Counted from the first letter of the stretch, positions 27,042-35,996 are shown. The stretch: DNA of 64,000 bases from [Muricauda] lutisoli (nom. illeg.) (GCF_017313105.1 NZ_JAFLND010000001.1:1178001-1242000), one strand, 5' to 3'. Notes: generated by a model not told the origin, from the letters alone. Numbers and translations are program-made.

Positions 27042-27153
27042 CAACTTAAAAAAAGTGCAAACAAAATTGAATACCTAACGGGATGAGAGATATAATCGTA
27101 CGGTATCCATAACTACTGAGGAAAACATCTGCGGGTCACAATGCACACAATTT

Positions 27154-27288
27154 ATTGTTCCCTCCTACCTTGAATTAAATTCCCCATTTTTAAGAAAACA
27201 AATCATCTAAGTAATCATTTTGGACTGTCCCATGTCCTCGTTCTCCAGCCGCCAGCCACAACGAAATCATAGCCGGGACCGTTGTGCC
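27154..27288. repeat. 135-bp imperfect direct repeat, copy B
   Basis: Same orientation as copy A, 838 bases downstream of it. Here the inner inverted element is perfect: CACAACG, 16 bases, CGTTGTG. The 464-base gap 27042-27505 otherwise contains no ORF, terminator or promoter that I can support. Confidence 0.8.
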
Positions 27289-27505
27289 TGGTTATTCCGG
27301 AGTCTCAATGGATTATATAAGTTGAACGAAGGGAATTGATACTAAAATAACGAAAGTACAACAACTCGTATAGCTCTTTGCTGCTGTATTCCTTCATCGA
27401 AACTAATTATAAATCCCTATATTTCAGTTATTAAGATGGAAAACCATAGCTGATTTTCTGCAAAAAACCATACACAAATCGTTATTGTAAATTTTAATCG
27501 AAACG

Positions 27506-28252
27506 ATGAAAACTGTTTTAAACCAATATCGAAATACTCATAAGTGGATGATTATCCCTTGGATTATTATCATAATAGCTTTTACTCCACAGTATTTCAT
27601 GTCTTGGTCCACCGAACCATGGCCTTATCATTTACATGCACTGTCTGCAATGGCATGGTTTGCTTTGCTGATCTACCAACCATATCTAGCTACACATGGA
27701 AAATTAAAACAGCACCGGATGTGGGGTATGATAGGTTTATTCCTTGCGGGTGCTGTTGTTTTTTCTGCGCTTTCAATTGTTCCAACAAATGTATTTATCG
27801 GAGCGGTTGATGGAGGACAACCATTCTTTCCAGACTCCTTCTTTTATGGATTGGTTTTTACGGAAACTATACAGATTCTTGGTTTTGCCTTTGCTGTAAT
27901 CATGGGAGTGATAAACGCAAAAAGGACAGATGAACATGCTATTTGGATGGTCTCATCATTGTTTTTCGGGTTTATGCCGGCATGGGCAAGATTCGTTATG
28001 TTTCCACTTTTATTTCTAGATGGGCAAACAAAATGGATGGATGCTCAAACTTGTCTTAATATTGGCATTCCCCTATTTATCCTAGTTGTGCTTTTTATTG
28101 GCTACAGACTTAAAAAATTGAAACATCCAGCCATATGGCTTTCCATCATTTTTGTATTCATTATGCTTTTTACAATTCCTATAGGAGAATTAGAATGGTA
28201 TAGAGAGTTGGTCACTCGAATCATGAAACCAACCATCCCTTGGAATTTATAA
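27506..28252 (+). CDS. Polytopic membrane protein with conserved histidines, DUF2306-like
   Basis: A 248-aa protein with about seven membrane helices. It has the pattern HLHALSAMAWFALLIYQP followed by THGKLKQHRMWGMIG, as in DUF2306-like membrane proteins. The His pairs at helix ends could bind haem, but that is inference. It stands alone between repeat copy B and the ABM gene in the accessory-looking stretch. Confidence 0.7.
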   Translation: MKTVLNQYRNTHKWMIIPWIIIIIAFTPQYFMSWSTEPWPYHLHALSAMAWFALLIYQPYLATHGKLKQHRMWGMIGLFLAGAVVFSALSIVPTNVFIGAVDGGQPFFPDSFFYGLVFTETIQILGFAFAVIMGVINAKRTDEHAIWMVSSLFFGFMPAWARFVMFPLLFLDGQTKWMDAQTCLNIGIPLFILVVLFIGYRLKKLKHPAIWLSIIFVFIMLFTIPIGELEWYRELVTRIMKPTIPWNL

Positions 28253-28397
28253 CCATGCTACAACAATATATCCCCGTAAATACTCAGTAAACAAATAAAG
28301 CAAAATATCAATTCGCTGTGGAACAGTTAATATGGCCATAAGTACCGTTTTGTTCTTTACTGCTCCTGAAAAAATCATCACGGGTTTTTAGCTTGCT

Positions 28398-28405
28398 TAT
28401 ATTTG
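28398..28405 (+). promoter_or_regulatory. -7 box TATATTTG for the ABM-domain gene
   Basis: A perfect TAnnTTTG match about 32 bases before ATG 28437. No TTG was found at -33. Confidence 0.5.
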
Positions 28406-28436
28406 TAAAGTTAACTACTAAACCTAGGGAATTCCC

Positions 28437-28805
28437 ATGGCCGAGAACGTTAAAAGCAATCAAAATCAAATGGATTCAAAGAAAAAAATCATCAGGACCT
28501 GGAAAGGATGGACTTCGCTGGCAAACGCCCCGATTTATGAAAATATGCTAATCAATGAGGTGTTTCCCGAAGTGAAAAGGAAGGGGGTTGAAGGTCTGGA
28601 GAAGGTCAGTATTTCGACAATGGAAAAGAATGATGAGGTGGAGTTTTTTCTTGTACTTCAATTTGATTCGTTGGAATCGGTAAAAGTTTTTGCAGGTGAA
28701 AAATACGAGCATGCATATATACCGGAAAATGCGAAAAGAGTATTATCAAGATATGATGAGACTGCCCAACATTTTACATTGAAAGAAGAATTAATTTTAA
28801 AATAA
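28437..28805 (+). CDS. ABM-domain (antibiotic biosynthesis monooxygenase-like) protein
   Basis: A 122-aa cytoplasmic protein with a dimeric alpha/beta-barrel pattern: IIRTWKGWTS....YENML, EGLEKVSISTMEKND, VEFFLVLQFDSLESVKVFAG. Such proteins act as small monooxygenases, haem-degrading enzymes or dye-decolourising relatives; the substrate is not evident. A second in-frame ATG at 28470 (MDSKKK) is an alternative start, since the first eleven residues are polar and not part of the domain. Confidence 0.7.
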   Translation: MAENVKSNQNQMDSKKKIIRTWKGWTSLANAPIYENMLINEVFPEVKRKGVEGLEKVSISTMEKNDEVEFFLVLQFDSLESVKVFAGEKYEHAYIPENAKRVLSRYDETAQHFTLKEELILK

Positions 28806-28884
28806 AGCTATTGCCAACCATCCATAACCGAACAAAGCAATTGTTTATATTGAGCGGCAACCAATGGAAAAAATGAATCAGTAA

Positions 28885-29679
28885 ATGAACAAAACAATAT
28901 TTGAAATAACCAAAATGGATTGTCCCTCAGAAGAAAATCTAATCCGAATGAAATTGGACGGAATTTCAAGTATCGTTAATCTGGACTTTGATATTCCGAA
29001 CCGGAAACTGACTGTTTTCCATAGCGGAGAAACCGACCAAATCGAAAAATCGGTTCTTGAACTAAATTTGGGCGGAAAGAAAATATCGACCGAGCAAACC
29101 GAGCAAACGGACTTTAAGGAAGATGCAAACCAGAAAAAACTACTTTGGTCTGTACTTGCCATCAACTTTGCCTTTTTCCTGATTGAAATGGCAACAGGAA
29201 TAATCTCAAAATCAATGGGATTGGTTGCCGACAGTCTGGATATGCTTGCCGACAGTTTTGTTTATGGAATCAGCTTGTTTGCGATTGGCGGAACTCTGAC
29301 AAGAAAAAAGCGGATAGCCAAACTTGCTGGTTATTTCCAAATTATACTTGCAGTTATCGGATTTATAGAAGTTTTGAGAAGGTTTTTCGGAACAGAAAAA
29401 CTACCTGACTTTTCTACAATGATAATCGTTTCAATTTTTGCCCTTATTGCGAACGGAATTTGTCTTTACATTTTACAAAAGTCAAAAAGCAAAGAAGAAG
29501 CTCATATGAAAGCGAGTATGATTTTCACCTCAAACGATGTGATCATAAACTTTGGGGTAATAGTCGCTGGACTTTTAGTGAATTGGCTGAGTTCAAGTAA
29601 ACCCGACTTGATAATCGGGACAATCGTTTTTATTTTGGTTATTCAAGGAGCATTCCGAATATTGAAACTAAGTAAATGA
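28885..29679 (+). CDS. Cation transporter: HMA-like domain fused to CDF efflux domain
   Basis: A 264-aa protein. Residues 1-70 look like a heavy-metal-associated domain, but the metal motif has only one Cys (MDCPSEEN, Cys13) instead of C-x2-C. The rest is a cation-diffusion-facilitator membrane domain of about six helices with the DSLDMLADS motif in the second helix. The paired H-x3-D on the fifth helix reads HMKASM..SND, so ligands are shifted. CDF proteins export Zn, Co, Cd or Mn. Codon choice (many GCG, CGG, CCG-like steps) looks different from the neighbours, suggesting transfer. Confidence 0.8.
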   Translation: MNKTIFEITKMDCPSEENLIRMKLDGISSIVNLDFDIPNRKLTVFHSGETDQIEKSVLELNLGGKKISTEQTEQTDFKEDANQKKLLWSVLAINFAFFLIEMATGIISKSMGLVADSLDMLADSFVYGISLFAIGGTLTRKKRIAKLAGYFQIILAVIGFIEVLRRFFGTEKLPDFSTMIIVSIFALIANGICLYILQKSKSKEEAHMKASMIFTSNDVIINFGVIVAGLLVNWLSSSKPDLIIGTIVFILVIQGAFRILKLSK

Positions 29680-29858
29680 TAAAGAAGCATTTACGACAAC
29701 AAACATTGTAATTAATTGATTTTGTATTACTTAACAGGAAAAATCCCTCAATATTCTGATGGTAATCGCCAACACCGGCACTAAAAAAATGGTAACTTTA
29801 GCACCTAACTACATTTAATAGAGACCATTACATTTTTTTAACCAATCAGAACCAACAC

Positions 29859-30347
29859 ATGAACATCAAACAAAATAATATAGTAGTGCTCTTTCTACTA
29901 CTCCTTTTAATCGGGTGCCAAAACGAATCTAAATCAACAGCTATTGCTCCAAAAAAATCAGAGTCCGATTTAAAAGAAATCATCACACAACAGGTGGACA
30001 GTCTATACCTGGAATATGAGAAATTTGGTTTTGAGTGGATCGACTTTTATGAAGACGAATTTATTGCCGTATACCCAGATAGCCCCGTAAAAAAAGTAAC
30101 CAAAGACTCATTGATCGCCCAATGGGAAGGGATCTATGAAGATTACGATGTTCAACTTGTATCCAGGGGCAAACCCAATGTTATAGTTTCCCAAGATATG
30201 GCCGTTTCTTATAATAGTTTTAATGAAATTTTTATCAACAAAACTTCCATGGACACCATAAAAAATGAGGGCACATACATTGTAACTTGGAGAAAACAAG
30301 AAGATGGTTCATGGAAAATAGTTTTTGAAACTGTTCAGAATAATTAA
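29859..30347 (+). CDS. Lipoprotein with NTF2/SnoaL-like domain
   Basis: A 162-aa protein with lipobox LIGC (Cys20). After a Ser/Lys linker, residues ~40-160 show the NTF2-like pattern seen in DUF4440 proteins: DFYEDEFIAVYPDS, a central helix-strand, DMAVSYNSFNEIF and YIVTWRKQEDGSWKIVFE at the end. These domains can bind small ligands or be enzymes; here no active-site residue can be named. It is periplasm-facing or outer-membrane anchored. Confidence 0.75.
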   Translation: MNIKQNNIVVLFLLLLLIGCQNESKSTAIAPKKSESDLKEIITQQVDSLYLEYEKFGFEWIDFYEDEFIAVYPDSPVKKVTKDSLIAQWEGIYEDYDVQLVSRGKPNVIVSQDMAVSYNSFNEIFINKTSMDTIKNEGTYIVTWRKQEDGSWKIVFETVQNN

Positions 30348-30391
30348 CCCATTTATTAAATTTCGAAGTAAGGTATAAATTGGGTTTCAGC

Positions 30392-30973
30392 ATGAAAAGA
30401 CTCCTGTTTCTCTCGCTTTTGTATTTAATTTCCAGTTGTTCAGGGGAGAATTTGGAAAAGGCGGAGCAAATAAAAATATACTACGGAGGGTTCAAAAATT
30501 CGGATTACAATCAGATTATGAGGGTAATCTCTGATAGCCTTACCCTAACCGAAGGTGATTATCTGATGAATTTTGATCGTGAAAGCTATTACGAACAGTT
30601 TAAATGGGATTCAGTTTTTCAACCTAAGTATGAATTGATTTTGGTGGAAAATCATAACGGCCAGTTTACCGCAACAGTTGCTGTGGAATCGCTCAGATAT
30701 AAATTTTTAAAGAACAATCCGTTGACCTGTGAGCTCCGTTTTTCTTTTAAGTCCGGGAAAATTACCAAGATTGAAAATTTGGATTGCAAGGACGCTAATT
30801 GGGCAATGTGGCAAAAAGAACGGGATTCACTCGTTAATTGGATAAAAGGAAACCATCCTGAGTTAGATGGTTTTGTGCACGATCTAAGTATGGTAGGTGC
30901 CCAGAATTACCTCAAGGCCATTAGCCTTTATAAAAAGCGTACCCCAAAAAAGAATACTACCAATGATATTTAA
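30392..30973 (+). CDS. Small lipoprotein of unknown function
   Basis: 193 aa from ATG 30392; a TTG four codons upstream is less likely. The lipobox ISSC gives Cys16. The mature protein has a helical YYGGFKNSDYNQIMRVISDSLTL segment and a beta-rich middle, the cystatin/NTF2-like shape common for Bacteroidota lipoproteins, but no firm family. Its end overlaps the start of the SdpI-like gene by 11 bases, so the two are co-translated. Confidence 0.7.
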   Translation: MKRLLFLSLLYLISSCSGENLEKAEQIKIYYGGFKNSDYNQIMRVISDSLTLTEGDYLMNFDRESYYEQFKWDSVFQPKYELILVENHNGQFTATVAVESLRYKFLKNNPLTCELRFSFKSGKITKIENLDCKDANWAMWQKERDSLVNWIKGNHPELDGFVHDLSMVGAQNYLKAISLYKKRTPKKNTTNDI

Positions 30974-31322
30974 TACTATAATTGTTTTATCCTGTATTGT
31001 TTCTGGTTGTTTGGCTTTTATAGCAGGACTTATTCTTAAAAACAATCCACCCAAAAAAATTAATTGGTGGTATGGATATCGGACGAAACGATCCATGAAA
31101 AATCAAGAGCAATGGGACTTTGCCCAAAAGCTGGGGGCAAAAAATATGATAAGATTTTCGTTAATTCCATTTTTGACCACTATTCTCGGTTTTTTTGTTG
31201 ATGAAAAACACGTTGGTTGGAGCATCGGGATTGTGGCTGCAAGTACTATTGTATGGGCGTTTTTCAGTATCTACATAACAGAAACCAAGCTGATCTCTGA
31301 GTTTGACAATAGAAATCCATAA
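30963..31322 (+). CDS. SdpI-family membrane protein
   Basis: 119 aa from ATG 30963 with three helices. NWWYGYRTKRSMKNQEQWDFAQKLG is the SdpI signature region. In Bacillus SdpI gives immunity to the SdpC toxin and acts as a signal relay; in Bacteroidota most members are orphans. An upstream extension of the frame overlaps the lipoprotein gene and lacks support. Confidence 0.75.
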   Translation: MIFNTIIVLSCIVSGCLAFIAGLILKNNPPKKINWWYGYRTKRSMKNQEQWDFAQKLGAKNMIRFSLIPFLTTILGFFVDEKHVGWSIGIVAASTIVWAFFSIYITETKLISEFDNRNP

Positions 31323-31383
31323 ACAAAATTTATATTTTGAGTTTTTTTATTTGTGAAGTAACTTGAGTTGAAAACAAAACAAA

Positions 31384-31800
31384 TTGGATAACAAAATAAC
31401 CATCGGATTTTTAGACCATGTAGCTATTCGGGTAAAGGATATGGAAGCTTCTATGCTATGGTATGAGGAAGTTCTGGGACTTAAAAAACATCAGCTTCCC
31501 AAATGGGGAGCGTATCCCGTTTTTATGTTCAGTGGCAAATCGGGTATTGCTTTATTTCCAGCCAGTTTGGATGATTCAGAACTGGACCCTAAATCAAAAA
31601 ATGTAAAAATCGACCACTTTGCGTTTAATGTGACCAATGAAAATTTTGAAAAAGCCAAAAATCGATATACTGAGTTAGGTTTGGAGCATACCATTCAAGA
31701 TCATTATTATTTCCATTCCATCTATACCAAAGACCCCGATGGCCATACAGTGGAGTTGACCACCCTTATGGTGGACGAAAGCGAGGTATATTCCAAATAA
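31384..31800 (+). CDS. VOC-family (glyoxalase-like) protein
   Basis: A 138-aa protein starting at TTG; the next Met is inside the first beta-alpha unit, so TTG is needed for a complete domain. It has two beta-alpha-beta-beta-beta modules: FLDHVAIRVKDMEASMLWYEEVLGL and KIDHFAFNVTNENFEKAKNRYTELG, then the terminal DPDGHTVELTT. The metal ligands would be His13, His near 80 and the late Glu. It could be a dioxygenase, lyase or resistance protein; nothing decides which. Confidence 0.75.
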   Translation: MDNKITIGFLDHVAIRVKDMEASMLWYEEVLGLKKHQLPKWGAYPVFMFSGKSGIALFPASLDDSELDPKSKNVKIDHFAFNVTNENFEKAKNRYTELGLEHTIQDHYYFHSIYTKDPDGHTVELTTLMVDESEVYSK

Positions 31801-31813
31801 TTCATCTCTAAAT

Positions 31814-32404
31814 TTGACACAGGACCATCTGAAATATCTTGAGGCTTACCTACAGCAGTTTTCCAATTTATCACCGGAAGAGCTTGCTCTTTTCCGTACA
31901 CAATTAAGCTTTAAAGAATACCGGCCAAAAGATTTCTTTTTTAAGAATGGAGAGGTCCAGAAAAAAATGGGCTATGTCTGCAAAGGGTTGTTACGTCGGT
32001 ATTACATTAACGAAAAGGGAAAATCCATTACCACAGGATTTGTAAAGGAAAACGAATACGCTACAGATTACCCCGCCTTTATTCAACAGCGTCCCAGCAA
32101 ATACTACATGGAATGTTTGGAACCATGCATTATAATTGAATTGGCCTATGAAGACATTCAGGAAGGGTACAAGAATTTTAAAAGTAACGAAAGGTATGGC
32201 AGGCTTATCGCCGAAAAAGTACTCACCATTCAGACTGATAGGGTCGAAAGCTTCCTTTTTGAAACTGCAGAAGAACGTTACCTGAATTTTATAAAGGATA
32301 ACCCAGGTTTGAGCAATCGGATAAGTTTGACCCATTTATCCTCCTATCTTGGTATTGAAAGGCAATCCTTAAGTAGGATCCGAAGTAAAATTGCCAAAAA
32401 ATAG
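31814..32404 (+). CDS. Crp/Fnr-family transcriptional regulator
   Basis: A 196-aa protein starting at TTG, 13 bases after the VOC gene. Residues ~15-120 form a cyclic-nucleotide-binding-like beta-roll (FKNGEVQKKMGYVCKGLLRRYY). The PGE..A..R..AxV phosphate-binding cassette of true CRP is not present, so the ligand is unknown. Residues ~145-195 are a winged helix with the recognition region ISLTHLSSYLGIERQSLSRIRSK. This type is abundant in Bacteroidota. A 16-bp palindrome starts 3 bases after the stop. Confidence 0.85.
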   Translation: MTQDHLKYLEAYLQQFSNLSPEELALFRTQLSFKEYRPKDFFFKNGEVQKKMGYVCKGLLRRYYINEKGKSITTGFVKENEYATDYPAFIQQRPSKYYMECLEPCIIIELAYEDIQEGYKNFKSNERYGRLIAEKVLTIQTDRVESFLFETAEERYLNFIKDNPGLSNRISLTHLSSYLGIERQSLSRIRSKIAKK

Positions 32405-32407
32405 CTT

Positions 32408-32423
32408 TGTCACATATGTGTCA
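32408..32423 (+). promoter_or_regulatory. Palindrome, candidate operator of the Crp-like regulator
   Basis: TGTCACATATGTGTCA has a perfect 10-bp core (CACATATGTG) and outer mismatches only at positions 3 and 14. It lies between the regulator gene and the amidohydrolase, about 20-35 bases above CATCTTTG (one mismatch to the -7 consensus) and 56 bases before ATG 32479. Confidence 0.5.
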
Positions 32424-32478
32424 GGTAGTACCCGATTTTCAAATGCATCTTTGTTGCGTCGAACAAAACAACATAAAA

Positions 32479-33771
32479 ATGATGCCTAGAAACCTATCCA
32501 ACACATTAGCTATATTCTTTTTCCTTTTTGTATCCATTGCCGCTTTCTGTCAAAAAACTACCGAAAGCATCCACTTGGACATTCAGCAGCGTACCGATGA
32601 GATTTTTGATAGCTTGGTTACGCTCCGAAGGGATTTTCATATGTACCCAGAAGTGAGCGGCAATGAAGTAAAAACTTCGACAAAAATCGCCGAATACTTA
32701 ACACGTCTCGGATTAGAGGTGAAAACAGGAATTGGAGGCTACGGAGTGGTCGGTATTTTAAAAGGTGGAAAGCCCGGTAAAAAAATTGCGTGGCGAGCGG
32801 ATATAGATGCGATGCCCTCCACAGCTCCCGACATGGTCGAATTTAAATCAAAATACGAAGGAGTGCGCCACATTTGCGGCCACGATGTGCATGCCGCGGT
32901 TGCTCTGGGGATAGCCAATGTGTTGGTCAACCATAAGGAAAATTTGGCAGGAACGGTCTATTTTGTGTTTCAACCATCCGAAGAAAATATAAAGGGGGCA
33001 TTGGCCATGATGGATGATGGGTTGTTCGACATTATTGAGCCTGAGGAAATGTATGCCATGCACGTTACCCCCTTCCCTGCCGGTACCATAGCTGCCAAGC
33101 CCGAAGAAATGTTTTCGGATTATAAACGAGTGGACCTTTTTTTTGAGAAAACAGCCCACCGTGATACATTGTTCAAGTTTGCAAAGCAGGTAATTTTATC
33201 CCTTGAAAATGTTGCACTTGATAGCAAATTCTGGAACATGCAAAATATGGGTGACCCTCAAATAGGGATTGCAGGTCCAAAATCCATCTACAAGAATTAT
33301 ACTACCGTGGACAAAAACAAGTTTTCGATCAAAGAAACAAAGGAGGGAATTAAAATTAGTGGATATCTTAGTTTTAGTGATAAGCAACAACGAGATGCCG
33401 CCATCCCAACGCTTAAATCACAAATTGCAAATTCTGAACATCATAAACTTTTAAAAGCAGAACTGGTGAATGTTTTTCCAACCTTGGACAACAATGAGCG
33501 ATTGGTAAATGAGGGTCTGCAACAGTTATCCGCCGTTTACGGGGAGGAAAGGGTTCTACGATTGCACGGTGTTGTGGCCGATGGACGTAGCGATGATTTT
33601 GCCTTTTTTCAGCCAAAAGTACCCAGCGTCTACTTTTTTATGGGAGGCTCCAATTATGAAAAAGGAATTATTGCCCAAACACACTCACCAAATTTTAATG
33701 TGGACGAGAGCTGTATTAAGACCGGAGTGAATCTTTTTTCCTCGCTAATTGTCGAGCGTTTGAACGAATAA
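32479..33771 (+). CDS. Exported M20-family amidohydrolase/peptidase
   Basis: 430 aa from ATG 32479, with a signal peptide ending near AFCQ. It has the amidohydrolase/aminoacylase pattern: LRRDFHMYPEVSGNE, WRADIDAMP with metal ligand Asp, CGHDVHAAVALG giving Cys and His ligands, FQPSEENIKGA with the catalytic Glu, and the late THSPNFNVDE His. Relatives deacylate N-acyl amino acids or indole-acetyl amino acids. Here export and the adjoining Crp-type regulator suggest inducible use of an external substrate. Metal ligands all appear intact. Confidence 0.85.
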   Translation: MMPRNLSNTLAIFFFLFVSIAAFCQKTTESIHLDIQQRTDEIFDSLVTLRRDFHMYPEVSGNEVKTSTKIAEYLTRLGLEVKTGIGGYGVVGILKGGKPGKKIAWRADIDAMPSTAPDMVEFKSKYEGVRHICGHDVHAAVALGIANVLVNHKENLAGTVYFVFQPSEENIKGALAMMDDGLFDIIEPEEMYAMHVTPFPAGTIAAKPEEMFSDYKRVDLFFEKTAHRDTLFKFAKQVILSLENVALDSKFWNMQNMGDPQIGIAGPKSIYKNYTTVDKNKFSIKETKEGIKISGYLSFSDKQQRDAAIPTLKSQIANSEHHKLLKAELVNVFPTLDNNERLVNEGLQQLSAVYGEERVLRLHGVVADGRSDDFAFFQPKVPSVYFFMGGSNYEKGIIAQTHSPNFNVDESCIKTGVNLFSSLIVERLNE

Positions 33772-33861
33772 GCTCTTTTATAGGCGCAATATGTGCGGAA
33801 CAGCTAATTTAATTGTGGAGAAGGCTTCTTTTTGATAGCTTTATTGTATCAACCATTAGCT

Positions 33862-34689
33862 ATGAAAAAGATTGCGTTAACCTTAATCACCATTGTAATT
33901 TCAGTATTAAGTTCCTTCGGGCAAAGCTCTGATTTTATTGGGACTTTTGTAAATGGCACCCATAGCATTTCCATTCAGTTTAAACGAGTAGGAGATGAAT
34001 ATCATGGCATGCTTGCGGCCGTTGGGGCAAGTTTTGCGATTAGGGCAACCGGATCATTCAATAAAATAAACGGAGAATTATATGGATTGGACGGCCCTGT
34101 GGATTTTGAGGCCGTTTTGGACGGAACCAATATGAGCGTGCGTGCCACAGGGTACAATGAACCTTTTTATAAATATTCTGATTTGCACAACCTGGGAAAT
34201 TTTGACCTGAGACCCTACATGAAGGACAATAGTGGTATTGCTGGCAACAATTCAGGAATACGGACTAGCGGTCCACCTCCATCACAAAACAACAATACTC
34301 AGTATCCAGAACTGAACAACCAGGGCCTTTTGAATATTATATCGGGGAGTCAATTGGTTTTTTACCAACGTACCTCTTCTGTAAACGATAGCATGGCCAG
34401 CTCCATTACCTATGTAAATTTCTGTGCCAACGGAACATTTTCCATGAATACCGATGGCTCTTTCAGTGTTGAAGGAAGTTTTGGCGGAAATGCGCAAGGA
34501 GCTTCTTATGGCAATAACTCAGGGACTTGGCAATTGGTGTCCTATCAAGGTCAACCCGCTGTATATTTACAATACTATAACGGAGATAACAGCTTAAACC
34601 CTTTTAACGAAAACGAAGTACGACAAGGTAGATGGAGACGGGGCAATACCCAATACGCATTGCAGCGGAACAAAGTCCGCTGCAATTAA
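33862..34689 (+). CDS. Exported protein of unknown function
   Basis: 275 aa from ATG 33862 (MKKIALTLITI), with signal cleavage after SFGQ. Residues ~25-115 form a beta-rich domain (FIGTFVNGTHSISIQFKRVGDEYHG) that looks like a lipocalin/calycin-like fold, followed by a Pro/Asn/Gly linker and a second beta domain (LVFYQRTSSVNDSMAS..., GTWQLVSYQG) that resembles it. So it is probably a two-domain secreted protein. No enzyme motif is seen. Confidence 0.7.
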   Translation: MKKIALTLITIVISVLSSFGQSSDFIGTFVNGTHSISIQFKRVGDEYHGMLAAVGASFAIRATGSFNKINGELYGLDGPVDFEAVLDGTNMSVRATGYNEPFYKYSDLHNLGNFDLRPYMKDNSGIAGNNSGIRTSGPPPSQNNNTQYPELNNQGLLNIISGSQLVFYQRTSSVNDSMASSITYVNFCANGTFSMNTDGSFSVEGSFGGNAQGASYGNNSGTWQLVSYQGQPAVYLQYYNGDNSLNPFNENEVRQGRWRRGNTQYALQRNKVRCN

Positions 34690-34713
34690 ATATTTTATAA
34701 AAAACAGTAATTA

Positions 34714-35973
34714 TTACTCTCCCATTGCTGCAGCTACCGCAGCCGAAAGTCTTTTGTAAGTTCCGTTCTCCAGACGTTCCCTGATCGCTGAAAACGCATC
34801 AAGGGTTTCCTCGATATCTTTCATCGTGTGGGTTGCTGTTGGAATCAAACGCAGTAGAATCAATCCCTTAGGAATTACAGGATACACTACGATTGAACAG
34901 AAAATTCCGTGGTTTTCGCGCAAATCCTTCACTAAGGCCATTGCTTCGGGAATACTTCCGTTCAAATAAACCGGAGTTACACAACTGGTAGTGGTTCCTA
35001 TATCAAAACCTCTTTCCTTCAACCCATTCTGAAGCGCGTTTACGTTTTCCCAAAGCTTAGCTTTAAGCTCGGGCATGGTGCGCAACATGTCAAGTCTTTT
35101 CAATGCACCTTTAACGTAAACCATGGGCAATGATTTGGCGAACATTTGAGAACGAAGGTTGTATTTTAAGTACTCAATAATTTCTTTATCTGCAGCTACA
35201 AATGCTCCAATACCAGCCATTGATTTGGCAAAAGTTGCCAAATACACGTCAATTTCATCTTGTACACCTTGCTCCTCTCCTGCTCCGGCCCCTGTTTTAC
35301 CCAAGGTTCCAAATCCGTGGGCATCATCAACCAAAAGTCTAAATTGGTACTTTTTCTTAAGGTCTACGATTTCTTTCAAAATCCCTTGCTCACCTCGCAT
35401 ACCAAAAACACCTTCAGAAATCACCAAAATCCCTCCTCCGGTCTCATTGGCCAATTTAGTGGCACGCTCCAAGTTTTTCTCCAAACTTTCGGGATCGTTG
35501 TGCTTAAAGGTAAAACGCTTGCCCATATGCAAACGGACTCCATCGATAATACAAGCGTGGCAATCCACATCGTACACAATAATATCATCTTTGGCAACCA
35601 AGGCGTCGATAACCGACATAAATCCTTGGTATCCGAAGTTCAATAGGTAAGCGGCGTCTTTATGAACGAATTCTGCCAATTCGTTTTGTAATTGTTCGTG
35701 ATAGTCGGTATGTCCACTCATCATACGGGCCCCCATCGGGTAGGCAGCACCGTGCTCCATGGCAGCTTCACCGTCTACTTTTTTGATTTCAGGTAGGTTA
35801 GCGAGACCCAGATAGTCATTGATACTCCAGGTTATTACATCTTTTCCTTGAAACTTCATTCTGTTGGAAATAGGTCCTTCCAATTTTGGAAAAACAAAAT
35901 AGCCTTCTGCCTGTGAGGCCCATTTGCCCAAAGGTCCTTTGTTCTCAATGATTCTATCGAATAAATCTCTCAT
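34714..35973 (-). CDS. Alpha-oxoamine synthase; probable cysteate fatty-acyltransferase for capnine synthesis
   Basis: A 419-aa PLP enzyme of the alpha-oxoamine synthase family (relatives: 8-amino-7-oxononanoate synthase, serine palmitoyltransferase). Visible are SINDYLGLANLP, GYQGFMSVIDALV, VDCHACIIDG with the PLP-stacking His, DDAHGFGTLGKTGAG, and the Schiff-base Lys near residue 246 in FAKSMAG. The flavobacterial members of this subgroup are linked by published genetics to capnine, condensing cysteate with a fatty acyl thioester. The cysteine-synthase-like gene next door could supply cysteate. Serine palmitoyltransferase activity is the alternative. It has its own -7 box (TACTTTTG). Confidence 0.85.
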   Translation of the reverse strand: MRDLFDRIIENKGPLGKWASQAEGYFVFPKLEGPISNRMKFQGKDVITWSINDYLGLANLPEIKKVDGEAAMEHGAAYPMGARMMSGHTDYHEQLQNELAEFVHKDAAYLLNFGYQGFMSVIDALVAKDDIIVYDVDCHACIIDGVRLHMGKRFTFKHNDPESLEKNLERATKLANETGGGILVISEGVFGMRGEQGILKEIVDLKKKYQFRLLVDDAHGFGTLGKTGAGAGEEQGVQDEIDVYLATFAKSMAGIGAFVAADKEIIEYLKYNLRSQMFAKSLPMVYVKGALKRLDMLRTMPELKAKLWENVNALQNGLKERGFDIGTTTSCVTPVYLNGSIPEAMALVKDLRENHGIFCSIVVYPVIPKGLILLRLIPTATHTMKDIEETLDAFSAIRERLENGTYKRLSAAVAAAMGE

Positions 35974-35996
35974 CTACATTAATATTAATTCAACTG

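Noticed and set aside
26316..27288. Canonical integron with attC sites
   Set aside because: The inverted ends are short, core sites do not match GTTRRRY and no integrase is in the window; only a cassette-like unit can be proposed.
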